From CAZSDP01 sp964605665 (GTDB taxonomy: Bacteria > Planctomycetota > UBA8108 > UBA1146), in NCBI GenBank assembly GCA_964605665.1, contig CAZSDP010000009.1:62001-126000 (forward strand): 64,000 bases of DNA. The letters are read 5' to 3'. Shown here piece by piece: positions 1 to 8,021 of this stretch; the first letter of the stretch is position 1; every line of letters starts with the position of its first letter. Both the position numbers and the translations under genes were made by a program. The notes under the pieces are model-generated. The model was not told the DNA's origin, made no database searches, and saw only the letters and a program-made list of their open reading frames with translations.

Positions 1-1398
1 GTTGTCGAGCACGGAAGTGAAGAAGAGTTGCGCCTCGTGGGCGATCCCTGGACCGAGGAGCCCCGAGTAGTTGCTGGGCGCCCACGATTCCCAAGTGTCA
101 ACGTCGTGTTCCCACCACTTCGTATCGTTGTTCCCATAGAAGTCTGCCAGGGCTGCTCCGGCCACCGCTTGGCCATGTTCTCCACTCGTCCCCTGAAGCG
201 TCGCACCGCCGAGCTCGTCGGAGCGTGGGATCTTCAGATTGACTCCGCCGGCTCCAACCGACGAGATCAGTACTCGGGAGAGGTTCGGTAGCGCAAATCC
301 CCAATTGTCGATGGCAGTGTCGGGATAGCCAGTGCCGCACCCGCTCACACCAGTGTTGTTCCAGTCCATCGAGGTATCGACCACGCCGATCAACTGTCCT
401 TGCCCTTGGAGATTATGGGTCAACCAAAGAGGGAAAGAATTGGAGTCGACAATCGGTGAGTTGCTTCCATCGTCCACGGAGAGCGTACGAGCTTGAAGCT
501 TACCGCCACCGGAGATGTCGTAGGTGCGAAGCCCATCACCTGCTTCTTGAATCAGGCGAACACCTTCGACTCTTGCGATGTCAATGATCTGCGAGGGAGG
601 TGACTCCACCACCAAGAAGTGCACGTCATAAGTCTGCAAACCTGGGAGGTAAATTTCGTCGCGTACCGTCAACCCGAGCTCTTCGAGCTCTGCGCGGATC
701 GGAGCCACTGGAGCTCCCGGAATCAAATCGACGTTTAGGAAGTAAGGCCGGCGCAACTTACGCCACGGAGTGGTCAGCTCAGCGGAACCGATGTACTGCG
801 AAAGCTTGAATGCCGGATGGTACGGCAAGAGTCCATCGACCAAGTCGGAGGTCGCAACCTCTTGATAGGCATCTCTGTTCTCGAAGTAGGCGATCAAAGC
901 CCGATTGGGAAGGTACCAACGTGCGAGTTCTCGACCGTCTGGACCGAAAATCTCTCCTGTGACGTCGTCGAGGAGCTGTTTTGCATCTTCTGTCACGCCA
1001 TCTCGAAAATGTACGATCCACCAACCAGGCGAAAACTGCTTGGAAGGGTCGATCCTGAGCTCTTCCGGCAATTCCGGAAGCGAATCGAGCGAGAATCTCG
1101 CGTTTCCGGCGTGGATGACCTGCGGCCCATCCGCTGCCTTTGTCGCTATGAACGGGGGAGAGAGCTCAAATCGATACCAGTCGGAAAGTCCCGGACCGGG
1201 GATAGCCGGTGTGGGAGTTTGCGCTCCGACACCTCGCTCTGGCCGCTGCCCCACTTGCTCCAACGGCGCAAGCGAGTCTGGGGAAACCCCTCGCGGTTTC
1301 TCTTGAGCACTTGCCGTAGTACTCAAACTGCCTAAGAGAACGAACAAGCAAATGACAAAGAGTGAACCCGCAACGCACCTCTGACGGGGCCGCAACAT
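1..1398 (-). CDS. Secreted subtilisin-like serine protease (S8), 5' part only
   Basis: The reading frame enters from the left edge with no stop and starts at ATG 1398, giving the first 466 residues. An N-terminal signal peptide is clear (Arg/Gln-rich start, hydrophobic stretch FVICLFVLLGSL, then TTASAQ), so the protein is exported. The catalytic Asp is visible in GVVDTSMDW (D341) and the catalytic His in GEHGQAVAGAAL (H408), matching the D and HGxxVAG motifs of subtilases; the Ser motif must lie outside the window. About 300 residues between signal and catalytic domain look like a propeptide or accessory region. Upstream GGAAAGG supports the start. The next gene, on the same strand, is 650 bases away, so this is probably its own transcript. 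Substrate is unknown. Confidence 0.85.
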   Translation of the reverse strand, partial: MLRPRQRCVAGSLFVICLFVLLGSLSTTASAQEKPRGVSPDSLAPLEQVGQRPERGVGAQTPTPAIPGPGLSDWYRFELSPPFIATKAADGPQVIHAGNARFSLDSLPELPEELRIDPSKQFSPGWWIVHFRDGVTEDAKQLLDDVTGEIFGPDGRELARWYLPNRALIAYFENRDAYQEVATSDLVDGLLPYHPAFKLSQYIGSAELTTPWRKLRRPYFLNVDLIPGAPVAPIRAELEELGLTVRDEIYLPGLQTYDVHFLVVESPPSQIIDIARVEGVRLIQEAGDGLRTYDISGGGKLQARTLSVDDGSNSPIVDSNSFPLWLTHNLQGQGQLIGVVDTSMDWNNTGVSGCGTGYPDTAIDNWGFALPNLSRVLISSVGAGGVNLKIPRSDELGGATLQGTSGEHGQAVAGAALADFYGNNDTKWWEHDVDTWESWAPSNYSGLLGPGIAHEAQLFFTSVLDN

Positions 1399-2051
1399 GT
1401 TGCGCCTTTCCGAATGGAGTGTGAAAACGCTAATAACAATCAGAGGAGTTTCGAGGTGTACGTGCGGGTGAAGACGAAAACCTTCCAAGTTATCGCTTCC
1501 GAAACAACTAGAAATCGTTCTCAGATTGTGACGCGACTCAGGGAGCCCTCCCGAGTGCTCGAAGCATAGCAGCTCAAGGGACGCTGGAACAAGGCATTGC
1601 TACGAAGGATAGGAGCCAACGATAAGAAGCGAAGTCAGATGCTTTTGATAACAATTGTGAAGTCAAACCGAAGCGAGCTGAGTGGATTGAAACGGAGGAG
1701 TTTACGTCAGGGGGTTGATCGCTGTGCATTGGTCGTGCACTGCACATCCTTCGGATGTGATCGAGTTCCCACTCGCGCATCTACTTCAATTTGAATTCGC
1801 GATATCTGTGATCAAAACGTATTCGAGCGTTGAAAGTAACCCTGAAATGTGACGGGCAGAGGAGGGTATTCAATCCTCTCGTGCACTTCACCATTTGTAC
1901 ACTCTTGGTTACTGAGCGATCGAATCGCGCAAACCACACGATCGCCGAGATCATCAGACCAAAAAATTTTGAAGAGTCTTTCGCTCACAAGGACCATCAC
2001 CGTACGGGTAGTAGAGACCACGAAGCTCAAAAGGGCCCCATACCGATGCCA
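1399..2051. other. Intergenic region without recognised gene
   Basis: About 650 bases between two minus-strand genes. It is visibly richer in A and T than the flanking genes. All open frames are short, lack good ribosome sites and resemble no family I know. It should contain the promoter of the subtilase and the terminator of the deiodinase-like gene, but I cannot place either one securely. Confidence 0.5.
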
Positions 2052-2738
2052 TCAGGCCTCTTCGATGAACTCAGCGATCTCCTCGAGGGGTTTGCGAGTC
2101 AAATTCGGGACTTGGGCACCAGCTGCCGGGTAGCCGACAGGAAAGAGCAAGAATGGCCGTTCATTCGCCGGTCGATCCAAGATCTTCGCCAGAAACCCCA
2201 TAGGAGAGGGTGTATGGGTCAATGTGGCCAATCCCATATGGTGAAGGGCGGTGATCAACATGCCGCAGGCAATGCCGACACTCTCCTTCACATAGTAGTT
2301 CTTCTCTCGGTTTCCAGACTCGTCGAAGCGATGCCCTTCCTCGAAGCAGACCACCAACCATGGTGCAATTTCCAGATACGGTTTCTCAGGACCGGTCCCG
2401 ATCGGAGCCAAGGCTTCGAGCCAATCGGTGGGCATCCGTCCACCATAGTTTCGTTTCTCTTCCGCTTCTGCAGCTAAGCGGATCTCGCGCTTGACTGCCC
2501 GATCGGAAACAGCGATGAACCGCCATGGCTGTCGATGTGCGCCGGATGGAGCAGTACTCGCGGTGAGGATCGCCCGCTCGATCCACTCTCTCGGCACGGG
2601 ATCATCGGAAAACTCGCGCACCGATCTTCGAGTATTGAGCTCGGAATACAGATCCTTAGAGCGCTCACTGGAAAGCGTCGGTTCTAGGCGCTGAAACGAG
2701 AGCGGAATCAAGTCTGGGGCGGTCACGGAGCTCTCCAA
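2052..2738 (-). CDS. Iodotyrosine deiodinase-like nitroreductase-family flavoprotein
   Basis: A 228-residue member of the FMN nitroreductase fold that follows vertebrate iodotyrosine deiodinase along most of its length. RRSVREFSDDPVP and TAPSGAHRQPW (from residue 37) are the FMN-binding start of the fold. In the mobile lid, E94, Y98 and K119 occupy the spacing (4 and 21 residues) of the Glu, Tyr and Lys that bind the zwitterion of halotyrosine in the animal enzyme. THTPSPMG (174-181) matches the strand whose Thr contacts FMN N5. The family reductively removes iodide or bromide from halogenated tyrosine. The first codon is TTG; a GTG at 2726 sits better behind GGAGAG and may be the true start. 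It is cytoplasmic and has no obvious operon partner; a TonB receptor diverges from it. A general nitroreductase is the alternative. Confidence 0.85.
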   Translation of the reverse strand: MESSVTAPDLIPLSFQRLEPTLSSERSKDLYSELNTRRSVREFSDDPVPREWIERAILTASTAPSGAHRQPWRFIAVSDRAVKREIRLAAEAEEKRNYGGRMPTDWLEALAPIGTGPEKPYLEIAPWLVVCFEEGHRFDESGNREKNYYVKESVGIACGMLITALHHMGLATLTHTPSPMGFLAKILDRPANERPFLLFPVGYPAAGAQVPNLTRKPLEEIAEFIEEA

Positions 2739-3389
2739 TCGTCACTGTACTATTCTCACAACGCGATTTGACAAGCTCAGTCTACCAGGTGGAAGCGCAG
2801 AACTACGGCTGACGATCGAAATCACCATCGTGATTTCCAGGACCACCATAAGTCGTGGACCCTCCTTCCAATTCCCCTGCTCAAGTCACCGAGCGATGAA
2901 GTTGAGTCTCAACCAAAAAAAACGAGCCCAGAGATGACTCTGAGCTCGCGATCCGACACCGAGCAGAACCATTCTGCCCGAGCGTCGGCGCCACCGATCG
3001 TGATTCAATTTCAAACCTTTGGATGACGGGAGGAGATCGGAACCGAGTGTCGCTTCGCGAGCCGCCTCCCACTGTTGGCCTGACGATCCCTGACCTCGCA
3101 AGTCGGTGACCAATCGAAGCGAAATCGCAACTCAGTCCTCTAAATCACTGCTTCTTGATCACTTCCGGACGGGAAGCTGCTGCTCGAGGGGCACCGCGTG
3201 GCCCTCCTCGGTTGGCGCCGGTCCCAGATCTCGTGGTGAGATTTCCCGACTTTCCACCGATCGAAATCTATTTCGATCTCGATGAGACCGTGGCTCAAGG
3301 AGCTGGCCCAATTCAACTTGACTCTCGACTCGCATCCCGGGAAGCTCCCAGTCGCCAAAATTGAACTCGCCAGGCTAAGGAACCTCTGC
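2739..3389. other. Intergenic region between divergent genes, with an orphan terminator-like hairpin
   Basis: About 650 bases between the deiodinase-like gene and the TonB receptor. Apart from the hairpin at 2915-2948 I see no firm gene. A plus-strand frame at 3155-3364 and a minus-strand frame at 3140-3457 are both open, but neither has a convincing start or homology. I looked for a cobalamin riboswitch upstream of the receptor and found no B12-box. Confidence 0.45.
2915..2948 (-). terminator. Rho-independent terminator-like hairpin reading leftwards
   Basis: On the minus strand a 10-base stem with one mismatch (arms at 2924-2933 and 2938-2947) is followed directly by eight U residues (the A run at 2915-2922). 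This is a classic intrinsic terminator form. No convincing minus-strand gene ends just upstream of it, so it may end an unrecognised small RNA or a short gene. Confidence 0.5.
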
Positions 3390-5537
3390 ATGTCACCAAT
3401 CTGGATCTTCTGGATCTTCTGGAACCTCACGGCGCAAGCAGGGGAAGAGCCGCTCAAGCCTCTTCAAGAGCCAAATGAGCAGCAATCCACCGCCGAGCCG
3501 GAGAGCGTCGCACCGCCCGATGAGATCGTGATCACCGGGCCACGCCTGATCACCCCGTGGAATCAGCTCCCCTACCGAGTCTTCAAAACCGACACCATTG
3601 GGGTCGATTCGGTAACCCTCGTGGAGGACATGGGGAGTGCGTTTGATGATGAACCGGCGGTCACCGTTCAAAGAACTGCTCGAGGCCAATCCTCACCCTA
3701 CCTCAGAGGTTTCACCGGCTTCCGAACATTGACTTTGATCGATGGAGTGCGACTCAATCAGGCGATCTTTCGCGATGGTCCCAATCAGTACTTTCAACTC
3801 ATCGACCCCTGGACGCTAGAAAGTGCCCGCGTGGTCGGTGGACCGGGCTCCGTCCTGTATGGCAGCGACGCCGTTGGAGGGACCATCCTTCTCGAAAGCT
3901 CGCTCCCCAGACCCACAGGCTCTGGGTTGAGTTACTCCGGTCGGCTCGTCGGACGTGTCGCGAGCGCTGAACAGAGCTACGCCTTGCGTGCAGAATCGGA
4001 GATCGCCTCACCAGATATCGCTCTTCGCGTCGGCGCGACCACCCGTGAGTTTGACGACTTTTACGCTGGTCGGCACGAAGGGCTTCAGCGAAACACCGCT
4101 TACGACAGTGGAAGCCTCGACCTTGCGATCACGGTTCCACTCACTGAGGTGCTAGAGCTGAGTGGAATGTTCCAGAGGATCAATCAAGTCGATGTTCCGA
4201 GAACACATTCGACGATTTTCGGATCTTCCTGGCGAGGTACCAGTCCAGGATCTGATCTCCGGAGAGACTTCGACCAGCTGCGAGAACTGGAATGGCTAAA
4301 GTTCGACTACACCCCTGAAGCGGACCGAGCCTTGGAATTGATCTTGAGTCGTCAGCGCTTCCGAGAAGAAGAAGATCGCGTTCGGTCGAGTGGCCTCAAC
4401 GCGATCCAAGGCTTCACCGATCTCTCGCACGGAGCGTCCTTCACGTGGTTTGAGAAGACTGACTTCGGCAAAATCTCCGCCGGCTTCGACTGGACCCGAG
4501 AAGCGGTCGACTCCGATTATGTTTCTTACAATGCAGACGGCACGGTCAACGAACTCCGCCCCCGTGGTCCGATCGCTGATGACTCTCTATATGAGACCCT
4601 AGGACTCTTTATCGAAGATGAATTCGCGATCTCGGGAACCACTTGGCTCACCGCAGGTGCCCGCTTCACACATATTCACGTCGATGCAAAGGACGTCGAT
4701 CCCGATCTGACTGACGCAACGGATTTCGGACCGATCAAAGAAGACTATTCGGCAGTCGTGGGTAGCCTTCGTGCAACCCACCGTCCTGATGATTTATGGA
4801 CCCTCTATGGAGGGATCTCTCAAGCCTTCCGGGCCCCAAACCTCGCAGACCTCACCCGATTCGATGCCTCGCGCTCCGGAGAAGCAGAGATCCCCGCTCC
4901 CGATCTCGATCCGGAACGATTTCTCACCATCGAAACCGGAGCCTCTCTTTCTGGTGATCGTTGGCGAGGAGGAGGTGCACTCTGGTACACCTTCGTGAAA
5001 GGGCTCATCGTCCGTTTCCCCACCGGAGACACCGATAGCAACGGTGACTCCATCGTCACCAAAGACAACGCCGGCGACGGCTATAGCGTCGGCTTGGAAT
5101 TCTTCGCTGACTACCGGCTCGACGAAGAGTGGGAAATCGGTGGTAGCCTAGCGTTGGTGGATGGAGAAGTTGAGCAACCGATCGCGCCTGGAGTGGATGC
5201 AGACCAGCCATTCAGCAAACTCGCTCCCACCCGTGGAGAGCTCCACGTGCGCTATGATCCGAGCTGGAATCAACAGATACAGATTGTCGCGAGAATCCGC
5301 TTTGCAGATCACCAGGACGATCTATCGGAAGCGGACAAGCGTGACACGCAACGGATCCCGCCCGATGGAACTCCCGGATATAGCGTATTCGACCTCAGGG
5401 CGAATTACTGGGCGACGGACCAGCTCAAGCTATTCTTCGAGTTGGAAAATGTGACCAACCGCGACTATCGCATCCACGGCTCAGGCAACAATATGCCAGG
5501 AGCAAATTTTGTCTTTGGATTCGACCTCGCGTTTTGA
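3390..5537 (+). CDS. TonB-dependent outer-membrane receptor
   Basis: A 715-residue receptor for energy-driven uptake across the outer membrane. The start chosen is ATG 3390, with AAGGA eight bases upstream and a short Trp-rich signal peptide (MSPIWIFWIFW, cleaved near AQA); the frame stays open to 3282, but that extension has no signal character. A TonB box, DEIVITG, lies at residues 44-50. The plug domain follows (about 60-170), including YLRGFTGFRTLTLIDGVRLN and GPGSVLYGSDAVGGTI. The rest is a 22-strand barrel pattern ending in the expected C-terminal Phe (GFDLAF). The general form is like the heme, siderophore and cobalamin receptor group; the ligand cannot be told. No TonB, ExbB or ExbD gene is nearby. 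Confidence 0.9.
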   Translation: MSPIWIFWIFWNLTAQAGEEPLKPLQEPNEQQSTAEPESVAPPDEIVITGPRLITPWNQLPYRVFKTDTIGVDSVTLVEDMGSAFDDEPAVTVQRTARGQSSPYLRGFTGFRTLTLIDGVRLNQAIFRDGPNQYFQLIDPWTLESARVVGGPGSVLYGSDAVGGTILLESSLPRPTGSGLSYSGRLVGRVASAEQSYALRAESEIASPDIALRVGATTREFDDFYAGRHEGLQRNTAYDSGSLDLAITVPLTEVLELSGMFQRINQVDVPRTHSTIFGSSWRGTSPGSDLRRDFDQLRELEWLKFDYTPEADRALELILSRQRFREEEDRVRSSGLNAIQGFTDLSHGASFTWFEKTDFGKISAGFDWTREAVDSDYVSYNADGTVNELRPRGPIADDSLYETLGLFIEDEFAISGTTWLTAGARFTHIHVDAKDVDPDLTDATDFGPIKEDYSAVVGSLRATHRPDDLWTLYGGISQAFRAPNLADLTRFDASRSGEAEIPAPDLDPERFLTIETGASLSGDRWRGGGALWYTFVKGLIVRFPTGDTDSNGDSIVTKDNAGDGYSVGLEFFADYRLDEEWEIGGSLALVDGEVEQPIAPGVDADQPFSKLAPTRGELHVRYDPSWNQQIQIVARIRFADHQDDLSEADKRDTQRIPPDGTPGYSVFDLRANYWATDQLKLFFELENVTNRDYRIHGSGNNMPGANFVFGFDLAF

Positions 5538-5585
5538 TCACTTTTCAAGAACGGCAAGCGTTCAGGTGCGAAGAGCAAACATAGC

Positions 5586-7019
5586 TCAGTCGCAGCAGGG
5601 CTTCCGATCGAGAACCTGCTCAGTAGCCCGCTGAAGCGGAGTCTCCGCTAAAGAGTGAGAGTGACCCTCTCGCGTCCGCAAGAAGGTGGGAGAATGTTCC
5701 AAGAACTCTCGCAGCTGTTCTCCCTGTGATTCGGGGAGACAGTTCCTCGTATCGACCACCTGAGCAGCGTGCTGCGCAACGAACGAGTAATCGACACTGG
5801 AGTGGTCAGTGGCGATCAACACGAGATCTGCACTCGAAACCGTTTCGCGAGCGAGCGACACTGATTCCATATGATGTGTAAAACTGCCTTGCGGATTGAG
5901 TACCGGAATGTGTGGATCGTGATAGTGCACTCTCGCGCCGAGTTGCTTCAGTCGACTGATCAACTCTAAGGCGGGGCTCTCACGGGTATCGTCGATGTCA
6001 CGCTTATATGCGACACCGAGAACCAAGATCTCACTGCGAGAGACCGCTTTTCCAACCGTGTTCAGTGCATTCGAAACCTGAGAAACAACGTAGTCTGGCA
6101 TCGCTGAATTGACTTCACTCGCCAGATCGATGAACCGCGTGGTCAGGCCGAACTGCTTCGCGCGCCAGGAAAGGTAGTGCGGATCAACGGGAATGCAATG
6201 GCCACCCAAACCAGGACCTGGATAGAACGGCTGAAATCCGAAAGGCTTCGTCGCTGCGGCTTCGATCGCCTGCCAGATGTCGATCCCCATCCGGTCGAAG
6301 ATCATCTTCATTTCATTGACCAATGCGATGTTCACGGACCGATAAGAATTTTCGAGCAGTTTCGCTGCTTCGGCAGTTCTGGCGTCAGAAACCCGTACCA
6401 CAGTTTCGACGGCATCTTCATAGAGCTTCATCGCAAGATCGCCCCCGAGCTCATCGACCCCACCGACCAGCTTTGGAATGTTGCTCGTCGTGTATTGTGA
6501 GTTCCCGGGGTCTTCACGCTCGGGACTAAATGCCAAGAAGAAGCCTTCTCCACAAGCAAGACCGCTCTCCTCGAGAATCGGCTTCACCACTTCTTCAGTG
6601 GTACCTGGGTAGGTGGTCGACTCCAAAACCACAAGCGTACCGGGGCGCATGTTGCGCGCAATCTGGCGGGAAGCTTCGCAGACGTAGGAGAGATCAGGTT
6701 CACGCCCTTCATTGACCGGCGTTGGAACGCAGATCAATGCAACGTCGACCTGATTGAGCAATTGCGAATCAGTGGTCACTTCAAATTGGTCTGCGACCCG
6801 CATCGCGCGGATGTCATCATCGGGGACATGCGCAATCGGAGACCGACCGGCGTGCAGTGTGGCTACCCGCTCGGAGTTGATGTCGAATCCGAGAACTTTG
6901 TAACCCGCTTGGCAAAATGCCCGGGCGAGGGGAAGTCCCACATATCCCAATCCGAGGATTCCGATGCTAGCGGAGCGGGCAGCGAGTCGGCTCTCCAACT
7001 GCTCAACACAGGTTTGCAT
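5586..7019 (-). CDS. Nucleotide-sugar (UDP-GlcNAc-type) 6-dehydrogenase
   Basis: A UDP-glucose/GDP-mannose dehydrogenase-family enzyme that oxidises the C6 hydroxyl of a nucleotide sugar to a carboxylate with two NAD+. The Rossmann motif is GILGLGYVGLP near residue 20, followed by VPTPVNE and the ESTTYPGTT segment; the catalytic Cys is in GLGGHCIPVDPHYL (C275). The FSPEREDPGN segment is typical of the WbpA/VipA subgroup that makes N-acetyl-hexosaminuronic acids for surface polysaccharides. I take ATG 7019 (AAGGAG 12 bases upstream); the frame is open to a GTG at 7154, which would add about 45 low-complexity residues. No glycosyltransferases lie beside it, so it is an isolated envelope-sugar gene. 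Confidence 0.88.
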   Translation of the reverse strand: MQTCVEQLESRLAARSASIGILGLGYVGLPLARAFCQAGYKVLGFDINSERVATLHAGRSPIAHVPDDDIRAMRVADQFEVTTDSQLLNQVDVALICVPTPVNEGREPDLSYVCEASRQIARNMRPGTLVVLESTTYPGTTEEVVKPILEESGLACGEGFFLAFSPEREDPGNSQYTTSNIPKLVGGVDELGGDLAMKLYEDAVETVVRVSDARTAEAAKLLENSYRSVNIALVNEMKMIFDRMGIDIWQAIEAAATKPFGFQPFYPGPGLGGHCIPVDPHYLSWRAKQFGLTTRFIDLASEVNSAMPDYVVSQVSNALNTVGKAVSRSEILVLGVAYKRDIDDTRESPALELISRLKQLGARVHYHDPHIPVLNPQGSFTHHMESVSLARETVSSADLVLIATDHSSVDYSFVAQHAAQVVDTRNCLPESQGEQLREFLEHSPTFLRTREGHSHSLAETPLQRATEQVLDRKPCCD

Positions 7020-7343
7020 CACGAGGCGCGGCTCCTTCAATTCGGGTGCCGTGCGGGCTATCCTCTGGCTCAAAGACCCTATGAGCCAGGGCGGGAGGGG
7101 AGGCGACTCGAACTGGAGATCCAGCGGACTCACCACCCCATTGGGACAGGTCACACACAGAGAAGTTATCGGGTTTATTCCGACTGGAATTGAGGGAATC
7201 AGCTCGATAATTGGGCGGTATTCGATCTCATTTCGACGTCACTCGTAGTTCCTTGAACTCGGTAAAATACCCCCTTTCCTTCGCACTTTCCGGCCCCTCT
7301 GGCATAGTGCACTTCTCTTTGAACCAATGGAACGAGCTCTGAA

Positions 7344-7997
7344 ATGCGACTCTCGACGCGTCGACTGCTTTTGACCCAGGAAGAAAGAGCGCCGGAGGTT
7401 TCGATTCCGATGCTCGATGAGCGGGGAGGCTGGGCTGGAGTCTTCCCGAAAGAGCAGCCTCTCGCAGTGGAAATCGGCCTCGGCAAGGACACCCACATCC
7501 TCGATCAAGCGGAAGCGTGTCCCGAGATGAACTTCGTGGGCCTCGAGTATTCGCGAAAGAAATTGGACAAGATCTTGTCGAAAATCTCCCAGAGAGGTGG
7601 GATTTCGAATCTCCGGGTCGTTCACGCCGATGTCACCCGCGTCTTCAATGTGATCTTTCCACCCGAGAGCCTCGAGCTGATCTACATCTTCTTTCCAGAC
7701 CCCTGGCCAAAAAAGAGACACCACGGACGTCGAATCATCCGCCGCGATTTCATCCCGGTCATCTCTCAGACCCTCCGCCCTGGAAGTCCTCTGGAGATTC
7801 GGACCGACAACGAAGAATACGTCGAGCAGATGGTCGAAGTGCTCAGCGCGGAACCGACTCTCGAGAACACCGTTACTCCCGCGCCGTACTTGGCAGATCC
7901 CCTGGAAAAAGACACCCACATCCCCACCTTGTTCGAGGCGAAGTTCAGGCTGCGAGGATTGCCGATCCACTACTTCTATTATCGGAAGAAGCGATGA
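7344..7997 (+). CDS. trmB: tRNA (guanine-N7-)-methyltransferase
   Basis: A 217-residue SAM-dependent enzyme that makes m7G46 in the tRNA variable loop. The SAM site reads AVEIGLGKDTHIL and FVGLEYSRKKLDK; the family signature IFFPDPWPKKRHHGRR with the catalytic and tRNA-binding residues is intact, as is the closing TLFEAKFRLRG segment. Length fits the family. It is 24 bases upstream of uvrC on the same strand, so the two are probably co-transcribed. A 255-residue open frame on the opposite strand over this gene is a coding shadow. Confidence 0.95.
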   Translation: MRLSTRRLLLTQEERAPEVSIPMLDERGGWAGVFPKEQPLAVEIGLGKDTHILDQAEACPEMNFVGLEYSRKKLDKILSKISQRGGISNLRVVHADVTRVFNVIFPPESLELIYIFFPDPWPKKRHHGRRIIRRDFIPVISQTLRPGSPLEIRTDNEEYVEQMVEVLSAEPTLENTVTPAPYLADPLEKDTHIPTLFEAKFRLRGLPIHYFYYRKKR

Positions 7998-8021
7998 GCT
8001 CTCCAAAGGCAGCGAGTTCCC

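Noticed and set aside
3155..3364. A short plus-strand frame before the TonB receptor
   Set aside because: TTG start without a ribosome site, overlaps the receptor's possible 5' extension and matches nothing; kept only as a note in the spacer entry.
2739..3389. Cobalamin riboswitch before the TonB receptor
   Set aside because: No B12-box or GCCACTG-type core could be found on the plus strand.
7239..8006. A 255-residue open frame opposite trmB
   Set aside because: trmB is complete and unmistakable on the other strand.
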